Assembly (NCBI GenBank): GCA_017591395.1
Contig: WEDG01004630.1
Location: forward strand, 1 to 64,000
Source: Schistocephalus solidus
Taxonomy: Eukaryota; Platyhelminthes; Cestoda; Diphyllobothriidea; Diphyllobothriidae
DNA: 64,000 nucleotides
Reading direction: 5' to 3'
The notes beneath the pieces are model-generated. The model was not told where the DNA came from and searched no databases. It was given only the letters and a program-made list of their open reading frames with translations. Below are positions 33,481-42,089 of this stretch, piece by piece (the stretch's first letter is position 1; every line of letters starts with the position of its first letter). Position numbers and translations under genes: made by a program.

Positions 33481-34098
33481 AAACTTCAGATAGTGTTCTC
33501 AACCAACCCTCTTTTACGAGGCGAAGGCAAGGCTAGGTTGCCGGCTCAGACCACCTCCATGTGCATTTACTCATTTACTTGCTCCTGTGGAGCAGGTTAT
33601 ATTGGTCGCACGAGTCGGCGCTTATCCAAAAGAATAAAAGAACACACCCGAGCATGGCTGAGCAAAGGGGAAGTCAAGAGCATAAAAAGCGCCATCCTTG
33701 CACATCTTGTTGACACCGGGCATAGTGTGAACCCCAGCGAAGCTTTCCGTGTAATTTATAAGGTCCCACCAAACTACCCCAAGCCCCTGGGTCAACGTCT
33801 ACTAGCAGCAGCAGAAGCGACTGCCATTAGGTTAAAGAAGCCGGTCTTGTGCGCACAAAAGAACCTTGTACAAGCTCCGCGCTTAAGCGGCCAACGGCCG
33901 CTTAACTGCATGCATCCCCGCGCCATCTCTGTCCTCCCCCTTCTCCTAGAACGGCTCTACCAATCACTTACTGCCGCCTATCACATTGTCTCTTATCACC
34001 CTTCCCCTATGCACATTCCTCAGATAACCAACACAAATGGACGAATATTATCGATTTCATGTTTTAAATTTCTACTGCGTTCCAACGTTTCCCTATAA
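33451..34098 (+). CDS. Penelope-like GIY-YIG endonuclease (C-terminal fragment)
   Basis: An open frame of about 215 codons. From about 33541 it reads LPAQTTSMCIYSFTCSCG, then AGYIGRTSRRLSKRIKEH, IKSAILAHLVDTGHSV and AFRVIY. This is a GIY-YIG nuclease (GIY-equivalent CIYSFTC, YIG as GYIG, catalytic-helix arginines, a conserved histidine HLVDTGH). The two cysteines before YIG fit the CCHH variant typical of this group. The first 30 codons are out-of-context sequence from the deletion junction. The nuclease part itself looks intact; with its RT truncated the element cannot be autonomous. Confidence 0.8.
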   Translation: MSKKQTFPAAKLQIVFSTNPLLRGEGKARLPAQTTSMCIYSFTCSCGAGYIGRTSRRLSKRIKEHTRAWLSKGEVKSIKSAILAHLVDTGHSVNPSEAFRVIYKVPPNYPKPLGQRLLAAAEATAIRLKKPVLCAQKNLVQAPRLSGQRPLNCMHPRAISVLPLLLERLYQSLTAAYHIVSYHPSPMHIPQITNTNGRILSISCFKFLLRSNVSL

Positions 34099-34100
34099 CT

Positions 34101-34150
34101 GTACTGGCCTGAAGAGAAGTTATCGAAAGCAGCGCGTATGCTCGCCAAGT
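34101..34150 (+). ncRNA. Hammerhead-like ribozyme fold at the Penelope-like 3' end
   Basis: Core boxes are CTGAAGA (34109-34115), GAAA (34125-34128) and the cleavage U-C (34142-34143). Stem I is TGGC (34105-34108) with GCCA (34144-34147), extended by CA/TG beyond one bulge. Stem III is GCA (34129-34131) with TGC (34139-34141) plus the A-U pair. Stem II is only G-C and A-T around AGTTA, so it is degenerate. Penelope-like elements are known to carry hammerheads in their terminal regions. This copy is probably inactive or weak. Confidence 0.5.
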
Positions 34151-34419
34151 TGTCTTTCCATTAAGTTAAAGGCCGCTACAAGATGACCCGATAAAAACAT
34201 TCTGTATCATGCGTGGTGAAGACTGCTACCTTTGACCTGGAGACCTCTTCGATTTAACAACAACAACGAACTTGGGAGATCATACGTTCAAACTAAGCGT
34301 GACTGGGGTCAGGCTGCGTACAGGAACATTATTCTGCTCTAACAGGGTGATCGAAACTTGGAATGCTCTGCCTCTGGATGCCGTTATGTCTGCTTCCGTC
34401 TAGGAATTGAAGATCAAGT
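34151..34419 (+). mobile_element. CR1-B-like retrotransposon remnant, 3' piece
   Basis: It continues the CR1-B reading after the Penelope insertion. TFCIMRGEDCYL corresponds to TFRIVRRMNCAL of CR1-B1, and GDHTFKLSVTGVRLRTG and NRVIETWNALPLDAV correspond to the C-terminal HPFKL..R and QRVVGAWNGLPDEVV of CR1-B2. It ends where LINE-Z copy 2 was inserted. Confidence 0.7.
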
Positions 34420-34430
34420 TGCATCGGCAT
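34420..34430 (+). repeat. Target-site duplication of LINE-Z copy 2 (left)
   Basis: TGCATCGGCAT is identical to 39842-39852 on the other side of the element. Confidence 0.85.
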
Positions 34431-35294
34431 GGCAGTTCGACCGTCGATTTAGACGAGGTCCACCATATGCTCCACACCAGGTCGTGCAGGGACGGTGACT
34501 TGCGCGTGAATTAGTTTTAAGTGATAGTAGCCTTGCGCTGCAGCTACCGCACTCTCTCCTCCTCCCACACCTGAGTCCGGTGTCAAGACAGAGTCAAGAA
34601 GACTGGAGATGGGAGAGGGCGCAGGTGGCTGGCGCGGTCAAAGCCGCCCCTGGGCGTGCCACCACACCTGGCTCGGATCCCACGGAGTGGGAGTGCCATA
34701 AAGGCCACATTAAGAAGGAGCCACTGCAGTCTTACTCTCAGTCCGCCAGTCAGCCACTCCACACAAAACACACATTGGGCTGACCATGCGCTCCGAGTTA
34801 TCCCGTCAGTTGGCAACCTTCCAAGCCACGGCTTTTAGCGCACCGTGATAGTTTCAAACGCGTCAGATTGTTTATAGTGAGGAACGTGCGCTGAGCTGTC
34901 GACCTCACTCTCTCCCCAACCCCCACCATCAGACACTGTCCGAGCCGGTCAGTTGCCTGATGTGGGAGTGGGCGCATTGGCTGACGGATCGGCGTATCCA
35001 TCTTCGCGCGCCACAGCACGACCTGGCCCCCATAACGCACACACCAGGATTCACAAACGCAGGGGATATGGAGCAGCCATCGCCGTCTGACTCCCAGTCC
35101 ACTGGTCAGCCACTCGACACACACAGCACATACACTGAGCCGACGGCGTGGTCTGGTGGAAGCGTCAGATTGGCAGACTTCCCAGCCACGGTTTCTAGGA
35201 AACCGTGATATACTCTGGTAAATGGTGATTGTGAGAGTGTTGTCGATGCATTGGTGTAGGTAGTGGGCGCTGATGTAGCTTAGCCTACGGTGGT
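34431..35294 (-). repeat. LINE-Z 3' UTR (copy 2)
   Basis: It contains both tandem modules. The first has a perfect hairpin CACGGTTTC-TAG-GAAACCGTG at about 35188-35208. It ends with the conserved tail whose plus-strand reading starts GGCAGTTCGACCGTCG at 34431. It has no poly(A). Confidence 0.75.
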
Positions 35295-36869
35295 TTACCG
35301 GAGGTTGTCGTGGAGGCGCATGTGTCCTAATAGGCCCATGCGGTGTGTAAATGTGCGGGAGCAGTGAGGGCAGTGAAGGCGGGCGCGTCGACTGTATGTC
35401 GGAGCCCCAGGCACTGGTTCACCAGCCTCCGTGCGATCGATTCGCAGGTGACCGACCAGGCCGACGCGTGAGTTAAAGTTGCGGGCGCAGTGTGGGCAGG
35501 AGAAATCGGTAGAGGCTGGGAGGATGTCATTCATGGTATTGGGGGTGGCAGGGGCTCTAAGAATGGCAGGAGCGGAGGGTGTGCATGGTGTATCGGTGTT
35601 TTCGGCATTGTGGTGAATTCCGCTGTCATGGATGCGCATGTGACCGACTAGGCCCATGCGATGAGTGAATGCGCGAGGACAGTGAGGGCAGTGAAGGCGA
35701 CGATCTCTGCTGTGTGATGGTGCTCCAGGCACTGGCTCACCAGTCTCTGTACGATGTATTCGCAAGTGACCAACCAGGCCAATGCGTGAGGTGAATGTGC
35801 GGTCGCATTGAATACAGCTTTGGAGAGATTCCCCATCGCTGATGGTGGTGGTCGTGGTAGTGGTGGTAGTGAAGGCGAAGGCGGTGGTGGTTGCGGTGGT
35901 AGGGGTAAGAGGCGATGAGTAGATGGATGTGGTCTCTATGATGGTGGGAGTAATGGAATTGATGCCAGGAGTGAGGGTGGGGGAGTCAGAAGGAGGGTTG
36001 GCAGAATTTGACGTACAAATCGGAATTGTCGGATTGTTGGTGCATTGCGTTCGAAGATGTCCAACCAGGCCGATTCGCGTGCGGAAGATGCGTTGACAGC
36101 GCGGGCACGTTGGCAGGGCCTGGGCATTGGCGGTGTTGGTCCGGGGCGCTAGCGACTTTTGTGCCGCTCTTTTGGCCTTGGCGGCGGCGATCCGGTTGGC
36201 CTCATAGATTGCTGAACCAGTCTTCACTGATCTACTCCATGCCAGTCTATCCTGGGCGAGGTCCTCCCAGGTCGCAGACTTGATTTTCAGTTGCTTCAGC
36301 GATTTCTTCAAAGTGTCCTTGTAGCGTCGTTTTCGACCTCCCTGCCTGCAAGAACCCGTAGCGACATCTCCGAAGAAAAGTCGTTTGGGTAGTCGCCCGT
36401 CGTCCATTCTAACCAGGTGGGCACTCCATCGCAGTTGCACTTGCCTCAGCATGGCATGGATGCTGAGGATTCCGGTCCGCTCCAGGACTTCCGTGTCCGG
36501 GATCCTGTCTTGCCATCTCAGCTTCAGTATTCTGCGGAGGCAGCTGAGATGGAAGTGGTTCAGCTTCCTGGCTTGGTTCGAGTAGACGGTCCAGGTTTCC
36601 GCTCCGTAAAGGAGTGTCGACAAGACGACGGCCTTGTACATCTTCAGTTTGGTGTTCAGGTGAATACCGTGGCGATTCCACATGGAGGCCTGCAGGCGGC
36701 CGAAGGCCTGACTAGCTTTGGAGATCCGTTGGGCAACCTCGTCATCGATTCTCGTGTTGCGCGACATCGTGCTTCCTAGATAAGCGAAGGTTTCCACGTT
36801 TTTGAGTTGAGCACCGTTGACATTGATTCGAGGAGCATTGTATTCCGCGCTGGGTGGCGGCTGGTGCAT
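35295..36869 (-). CDS. LINE-Z RT C-terminal domain with five C2H2 fingers (copy 2, 524 codons)
   Basis: The longest intact frame in the window. Residues 1-240 are the post-RT domain ([66 protein letters not shown]) seen in RTE-related LINE proteins. Fingers follow at about 255-276 (CPRC, ending HLRTQC, a C2HC form), 352-372, 394-415, 458-479 (last histidine replaced by D) and 500-520. Each has the same helix, GLVGHLR/GLLGHMR, so they should share one binding preference. A Thr/Pro-rich linker of about 75 residues separates fingers 1 and 2. Its role is presumably target or RNA binding during integration. It lies directly downstream of the nonsense codon that cuts it off from RT. Confidence 0.85.
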   Translation of the reverse strand: MHQPPPSAEYNAPRINVNGAQLKNVETFAYLGSTMSRNTRIDDEVAQRISKASQAFGRLQASMWNRHGIHLNTKLKMYKAVVLSTLLYGAETWTVYSNQARKLNHFHLSCLRRILKLRWQDRIPDTEVLERTGILSIHAMLRQVQLRWSAHLVRMDDGRLPKRLFFGDVATGSCRQGGRKRRYKDTLKKSLKQLKIKSATWEDLAQDRLAWSRSVKTGSAIYEANRIAAAKAKRAAQKSLAPRTNTANAQALPTCPRCQRIFRTRIGLVGHLRTQCTNNPTIPICTSNSANPPSDSPTLTPGINSITPTIIETTSIYSSPLTPTTATTTAFAFTTTTTTTTTISDGESLQSCIQCDRTFTSRIGLVGHLRIHRTETGEPVPGAPSHSRDRRLHCPHCPRAFTHRMGLVGHMRIHDSGIHHNAENTDTPCTPSAPAILRAPATPNTMNDILPASTDFSCPHCARNFNSRVGLVGHLRIDRTEAGEPVPGAPTYSRRARLHCPHCSRTFTHRMGLLGHMRLHDNLR

Positions 36870-36899
36870 GACAACCGTTTTGGCTGTACTGATTGTTAA

Positions 36900-37875
36900 T
36901 CAGAAATCGGCGCAGCCTTGGGCGAAGAGGTCCATGCTCCTTTGTATGTCCTCCTCCATCACGGCGTTAAGGGCGCAGTCGTCCGTGAAGAGCAAGTCAT
37001 GGACTGTAGTCGTAGACACGCGCGTTGGAGCTTGCATACGCCGACTGTTGAGAAGGCGCCCGTCAGTTCTGTAGGCGAAGCGGATACCAGGCTGCTCATC
37101 ACGGTAGGCGTCCATCAGCATAGCCGAGAACATGAGACTGAAGAGGGTGGGGGCCAGTATGCAGCCCTGCTTCACTCCGTTGGTCACTGCGAATGCTTCG
37201 GATACCGTCCCGTTGTCAGTGACGCGCGCCGTCATCCCGTCATGAAGCTGACGCACCGTGTGCGTGAACCGCTCAGGACAACAAAATTTCTGCATGACTT
37301 TCCACAGTCCGTCACGATTCACCGTGTCAAAGGCTTTCTTTAGATCCACGAAGGTAGTGTATAGGTGAGTTTCGCATCTCCTGACACTTCTCTTGTAGCT
37401 GGCGGGCGGCAAAGATCATATCGGTTGTTCCGCGGTGTCGGCGGAAGCCACATTGGCTTTCCGGGAGCAGGCCCTGCTCTAGGTGACCGTTAAGACGATT
37501 GAGAAGGATACGGGCGAAGATCTTCCCGGCGATGTTGAGCAACGAGATGCCTCTGTGATTATCACAGAGTTGCCGGTTCCCCTTCGGTTTGAAGAGATGG
37601 AAGATGGTCGCGTCTTTGAAATCATGAGGAGCTTGTCCTTGGCGCCACATCTCCTGGAAGAGTGTTGTGAGTTCTGCCATCAGCCGGGGCCCACCGTGCT
37701 TGTAGACTTCCGGTGGGATTGCGTCGGATCCCGGTGCTTTACCGCTGGAAATCTGCTGCACGGCCCGGATGGTTTCTGGTAGGGAAGGCGGCAGATCCAG
37801 GTCATTGTTCGTGTCCCACTTGAGGGAGCCGGTTAATGGCAGCAACGGAGATGGCTGATGAGCAATTAAGGACAT
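36900..37875 (-). pseudogene. LINE-Z reverse transcriptase (copy 2), frameshifted, ends at a shared stop
   Basis: The first frame (37875-37327) has SSGKAPGSDAIPPEVYKHGG, NHRGISLLNIAGKIFARIL and GFRRHRGTTDMIFAARQLQ. A shift near 37340-37380 leads to FVDLKKAFDTVNRDGLWKVM (motif A), NGVKQGCILAPTLFSLMFS (motif B) and LLFTDDCALNAV (catalytic box, T in place of the usual A). It then reads to FAQGCADF followed by TGA at 36902-36900. Copy 3 has the same TGA and the same T. Confidence 0.85.
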
Positions 37876-37920
37876 TTCTAAAGTGCTCGGCCCAGCGCTT
37901 CAGAATTTGCGATTTCTCTG

Positions 37921-39229
37921 TCAGCAGTGTTGTGCCGTCAGAGCTGAGCAGCGGTGCGGACCCCTTGATACACGGGCCGTAGATGGCCTTGATGGCTTTG
38001 AAAAAGTTTTTTTCATTTCATTGCGGTCCGCATACCCCTGGATTTCCTCAGCCTTTCGGATCATCCAGGCATCCTGCATCTCCCGCAGCCGTTGTTGTAC
38101 AAGGCGCCGGCATCTGAAAAAGGCTGCTTTGGTGGCGTCAGTCCGAAGGTCCATGTAGGCTTTGTGTAGTCTATTCATCTCCGCGAGTAAGTTGCTGATG
38201 TCGGCGTCATTGTCGTCAAACCAGTCCTGGTGTCGACGGTGTGCGCGTCCGAGGACATCGAGGGCGGTGGACTGGATGACATTTCGCAGTTGACACCATC
38301 GTGTCTCCACGGTAGCGTTATCATCTGGAGCATGCAGGTCCTCCAGTTTCTCGGTTATTTGGTTGCTGAAATCAAAAAATGGAGCAAGCAAATTTAATAA
38401 AAGAGTATTTAACTTACGTGGCGGCCTTCGTCGGGGTTGCAGTCGGAGCCTCATCTGGGAGATGACGAGGTGGTGATCTGTCCAACCGTCGGCATCGCAG
38501 ATCGCCTTGGTTACCAGCACGTCCTGTCGATCTCGCCTCCGGACGAGAACATAGTCCAGCAGATGCCAGCGCCGCGACCGAGGGTGCATCCACGTGGCTT
38601 TCTCCCGCGTCGGAAGGCGGAAGAAGGTGTTGGTCAGCAGGAGACGGTGTTCCGCACGTGCGCAGAAGAAGGAGGCCGTTATCGTTACAGCTACCGAGAC
38701 CGTGGGGACCCAGCACTCCCTGCCAGGCAGCGTGGTCCGTCCCGACGCGGGCATTGAAAGTCACCAAGGACAATTAACTTGTCCTCTTTCGGCACAGTCG
38801 CCAGCAAGGCGTGCAGGTCCTCGTAGAATTTGTCCTTCGCCGCATCAGAGCTCGTTATTGGGGAGCGTAGGCGCTGATGATGGTGGCGAACTGGTCTCCC
38901 CGAAGAGGCAGGTGGAGGCTCATCAGGCGATCATTGATACCCTGCGGCAGACAGGGCAGACGTCCCACGATGTCGTTCCGGATGGCAAAGGCAACACCAG
39001 CGTCGCGTCGCTCTGCCTTTGGCCGGCCGCTCCAGAAGAAAGTGTAGCCGGCACCCACTTCCTCCAACTGACCCTGCTCAGAGAATCGGGTCTCGCTGAG
39101 AGCAGCAATGTCCACCTTGTAGCGCGCCAGTTCCCGAGCGACTAGCGCCGTCCTCCGTTCCGGCCGGTTGCTCCTAGGATTGTCTAAAAGGGAACGAACA
39201 TTCCAGGCTGCTAGTGTGAGTGGACTCAA
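37921..39229 (-). pseudogene. LINE-Z APE endonuclease and linker (copy 2), several indels
   Basis: 39229-38855 is open and carries [37 protein letters not shown] and [10 protein letters not shown]. One C is missing from a C-run near 38860 and one T is surplus near 38766. The sequence then continues [65 protein letters not shown] (the D-H end of the APE fold) and DNDADISNLLAEMNRLHKAY. A further surplus A at about 38010 breaks NEMKK..F. Confidence 0.85.
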
Positions 39230-39617
39230 CCGAGCAGCCTGGAGAGTATCGCGAGGGGGATGGGGACGGGGGTATTGCTGTGTGTTTGAGTTTTACGACC
39301 GCGTAGTTTGCGATCTGCGAGCCGCGGCCGGCTGCAGAAGACGTGAGACTTAGCATTTTTAGGGCACATTTTCTAGCCCCTTCCTCCACGAGGAGGCAAG
39401 CAGTGCTATCCCTAAATAGGGCTGCTATGACATCCCAGATGGCTGCCAAACTCCACTATGGGTCACGGATTTTTTTTTTAGTGGGAGAACGACCCGAGTT
39501 AGTCTGGGCCGCCTACGGGGTTGCTGTCGCCCCCACCGTAGGACTTTTTGAGAGGGGGGAGGTGGGAAGTTCGGGAGTCAGACATACCGGGTGTGGAGGC
39601 GCACACAACACCGGAGA

Positions 39618-39817
39618 CCCTCACCTGGTTTAGCCCGCCGGTCGTGACGGTTGCCCGGGGTGTGGCCGCTGGGAAGAACGCAACTTCGAGGAGCCAAAGG
39701 TGAGAGTTGGGTACCAGTTAGAGGCGGCCACAGGAGCATTCACCACCTGTACGAGACAAATGGAGCGACCAAATGCAAGCTGTGTGGTGCTTCCCCTAAC
39801 TAGTACCTCTACACCCC
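39618..39817 (-). ncRNA. HDV-like self-cleaving ribozyme (LINE-Z copy 2)
   Basis: P1 is GGGGTGT (minus strand, 39817-39811) with ACACCCC (39663-39657), seven perfect pairs. P2 is CTCACCT..GG (39704-39694) with CC..AGGTGAG (39628-39620). P3 is GTTG/CAGC (39684-39668) with loop CGTTCTTCC. The core GGGCAAC lies directly 3' of P1, P4 is CCG/CGG, and joining GGGCTAAAC carries the C-U-A-A expected to hold the catalytic cytosine. The long P1-P2 joining segment folds back on itself (GGTACTAGTTAG with CTAACTGGTACC). This is the best-preserved copy of the three. Confidence 0.78.
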
Positions 39818-39841
39818 ATCGGCACCCCTACACCCCTACAC

Positions 39842-39852
39842 TGCATCGGCAT
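39842..39852 (+). repeat. Target-site duplication of LINE-Z copy 2 (right)
   Basis: TGCATCGGCAT, identical to 34420-34430. About 24 nt of TGTAGGGG-type repeats and a GCCGAT echo of the TSD lie between it and the ribozyme start. Confidence 0.85.
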
Positions 39853-40261
39853 AGAAGTGCTATAATACCACGTGACCAATATGGTTTTGACGCACGCGGA
39901 AACAATTTACTGGTGGCATAATGCTACTTTCTATCTTTCCGTAACCTTTTACTATGGAATGTATTACGGTGGCAAATTCATCACATATGCTTACTGACAT
40001 TAATCTTTGCACTTGCAAACACTTAAGGCTGCACTTAGTTCTCTGTCGCACTTGTGTACTCAAACAAACTCTTATAATGCACATAAAATAGTGTATAGCT
40101 GCTTGTCTCGCTAACACTGGAGATTGTTCATCTTGTATTTTTTAATGTTTCATTTGTCCAATGTTGATATACTTACGTTGCTTTTAAACAAATAGGCAGT
40201 TCAAATGTGCACGCCTAAGTTTCCTTCAAATAAACTGAACTCAAGTGAACTGAATATTGGC
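39853..40261. other. No gene recognised
   Basis: Anonymous AT-rich DNA between LINE-Z copies 2 and 5. Confidence 0.4.
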
Positions 40262-40490
40262 AGTTTCGGTGACGCTAGCCACCTGCACCATCTCTCGCCC
40301 CCGGTTTCGTTGATTTGGTCATGAAACCGAGTTCAGATCGAGGAGGAAGAGGAGGAGAAAGTTTTATAGATCGATCGCAAGTATACTACCATTATAAACC
40401 AAATCACGCGCAAATAGCCATCTCTGCGCTGCAATGCTCATGAGGCACACAATGGACCTCGTCGAAGTGGATGGCTTAACCATCCTGGAG
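40262..40490 (+). mobile_element. LINE-Z copy 5 (3'-terminal scrap)
   Basis: GCTAGCCACCTGCACC, AATCACGCGCAAATAGCCAT and CACAATGGACCTCGTCGAAG follow the order of the last 250 nt of LINE-Z. It is diverged and 5'-truncated, with no coding part. Confidence 0.6.
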
Positions 40491-40639
40491 TGTACACATG
40501 GTATAAATAACGAATCATTAATCAAGTCTGGGTAACGTGAAGACTACCTTGATTAGACCTTAAATGACAGTTACTTATAATCTCTGGTTTCATGAAACGA
40601 TGTTTTGCTTAGCAGCCACATCACGAAGTCCTATTCAAC

Positions 40640-41010
40640 TACCAAAATTAAAAAGCTGAGAGGGATTCGATGTTTCGAGGTCGAACCGCCCATTTGTCGC
40701 TTTCTGTATACAATCTCCCCGCCCATCTCAGCAAAAAATCCTTCCAAGAAGGAAGTATGTAATCCCGTAAGTAATCCGAAAGAATTGTGTTCATTTTCGT
40801 TTAACCCACTTTTGAAATACTTGGCGGCCTCAGTGGGATTCGAATCCACGCCAGCAAGGGGAATGCTTTAGTACAGCCATCGCTCTAGCCAACTGAGCTA
40901 CGGTGTCTCACCGAAAGCCGGGATTTTAATCAAACTTGGGTCAAGTTACCCGCAGAGCCTGCTGCAACTAATGGAATCCAGCAATTCTGATATAGTAAGC
41001 TGACTGCCTA
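40640..41010 (-). repeat. tRNA-derived repeat, copy 1
   Basis: It contains the tRNA-like head at 40826-40907 and, 5' of it on the minus strand, the same leader (AAACTTGGGTCAAGTTACCC on plus) as in the inverted repeat at 41.6-42.1 kb. Confidence 0.6.
40826..40907 (-). repeat. tRNA-like head, copy 1
   Basis: The minus strand reads GTAGCTCAGTTGGCTAGAGC (D arm/A box), a loop with GTACTAA, an extra arm and GGATTCGAATCC (T arm/B box). Acceptor pairing is largely lost, so it is a pseudo-tRNA. ACT sits where an anticodon would be. Confidence 0.75.
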
Positions 41011-41079
41011 AGCCGGATGTCCTAAGCAATCAATCTAGAATCCACCAGATGAGTACCAGGCGCAATTAAATAGAGGATG

Positions 41080-41290
41080 TTGGCAGAGCTCAACTCTCAT
41101 CTGTGGCCCTCTAAAGTTAAGCTCTGCCTAGCGGCCAAAATGTGTTAACCACTCCAATCCTTGTCCCCATCCCACTCCATAGGTTGCAAGAGGCACTTTT
41201 TCGCTGTAACAGCTAATGCTCCTCGTTCTTGTTTCGCCGAGAGCCGCGATTGTCATCTTAGTGCGTGGCAGTTTGTTGGCGGTCTGATAT
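41080..41290 (-). repeat. Body segment X of the tRNA-derived repeat, left copy
   Basis: It is the inverted counterpart of 42183-42400 (shared TGGCCGCTAGGCAGAGCTTA and GCCACAGATGA.AGTTG blocks when complemented). It matches, in opposite sense, the P2-P3 region of the LINE-Z ribozyme UTR. Confidence 0.6.
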
Positions 41291-41602
41291 GTCCTTCTGT
41301 ATACCCAATTTCATAGCTTGTTGTCTTAAAGCGAAAACGAATATTTCAGACATCCTGCGTAAAAAAGTGTCGTCGTGGCTGCCTGCGGAAGACAATAGAA
41401 AGGGAATAGGAGGGGCTCTTTATACTTTTTAACCACGTCTTTTTCACCCACTGGCCTCAAAAACATTCAACTAGTGTGGTTGCTCAATATTCGCTTAAAA
41501 TGACTTTTATAGCCCTGTCTTGTGCTAAAGGTAGGCTGTGCGTAGCCTAAATAAAGTTGCTCAGGGGTCCTAGATGGCTACTGAATTGAACCGCGGGTCA
41601 TG
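41291..41602. other. No gene recognised
   Basis: Anonymous stretch between repeat segments. Confidence 0.4.
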
Positions 41603-41686
41603 CCCTTGTTAAGAGGAAAAACTAACGCAGTAGAGGATTTTGGCAGATTTGAATAATTCATTTGACCCACTTGTGCAAAACTTGGT

Positions 41687-41768
41687 GGCCTCGGTGGGAT
41701 TCAATCCCATGCCAGCAAGGGGAAGGCTTCAGTAGAGCCAGAACTCTAGCCAACTGAGCTACGAAGCC
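41687..41768 (-). repeat. tRNA-like head, copy 2 (left arm)
   Basis: The minus strand reads GGCTTCG..CGAGGCC acceptor pairing (one wobble), GTAGCTCAGTTGGCTAGAG, anticodon-like loop CTACTGA in GGCT/AGCC, an extra arm and GGGATTGAATCCC. The T arm has a point change. Confidence 0.75.
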
Positions 41769-41912
41769 CCCACAGGGAACCATGAGTTTAATTAGACTTG
41801 AGGCATGTTAACCGCCCAGCCTAATGCAAAGTTGGTAATCCACAAATTCTGGTACAGTATACTGGGTGGGTAACCTGACCCAAGTGTGATAAAACTCACG
41901 GTTCCCTGTGGG

Positions 41913-41994
41913 GGCTTCGTAGCTCAGTTGGCTAAAGCTTTGGCTCTACTAACGCCTTCCCTTTGCTGGCGTGGGTTCGAATCCAACCGAGGCC
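41913..41994 (+). repeat. tRNA-like head, copy 3 (right arm)
   Basis: It has the same structure as copy 2 on the plus strand. GGCTTCG pairs with CGAGGCC, the B box GGTTCGAATCC is intact, and the A box is GTAGCTCAGTTGGCTAAAG. Confidence 0.75.
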
Positions 41995-42089
41995 ACCAGG
42001 TTTTTCACAAGTGGGTCAAATGAATTATTAAAATCTGCCAAAATCTTCTACTGAGTTAGTTTTTCCTCTTAACAAGGGTTAAGGGTGGG

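Larger units (their letters stand above)
33249..34150 (+). mobile_element. Penelope-like element, internally deleted, inserted in CR1-B
   Basis: It holds an RT palm start (MLSLDVSSLFTNVPVTETVD, 33.37 kb), a jump at about 33.45-33.48 kb, a GIY-YIG nuclease (33.54-33.85 kb) and a 3' tail ending in a hammerhead-like fold (34.10-34.15 kb). CR1-B sequence on both sides shows that it inserted into an existing element. The fingers, palm and thumb between RT motif A and the linker are missing. Confidence 0.75.
34431..39841 (-). mobile_element. LINE-Z copy 2 (near full length, 5.4 kb)
   Basis: On the minus strand: ribozyme/5' UTR (39841 to about 39230), APE endonuclease (to about 38400), RT (to about 36600), C-terminal domain, five C2H2 fingers (to 35295) and 3' UTR with tandem modules (35290-34431). 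A perfect 11-bp TSD indicates a fairly recent insertion into CR1-B debris. The coding region has several 1-bp indels (near 38860, 38766, 38010 and 37340-37380) and one nonsense codon (36900-36902), so the copy is dead. Confidence 0.93.
41603..42078. repeat. Long inverted repeat of two tRNA-derived repeats
   Basis: The left arm 41603-41833 and right arm 41866-42078 are reverse complements at roughly 85-90 percent by eye, with a spacer of about 32 nt. Each arm carries leader, tRNA-like head and AATTCATTTGACCCACTTGT tail in head-to-head orientation. Transcripts across it would form a long hairpin. Confidence 0.8.

Noticed and set aside
36008..39145. Many plus-strand open frames across LINE-Z copy 2
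   Set aside because: They are antisense shadows of the minus-strand endonuclease, RT and finger coding sequence, which shows the real motifs.
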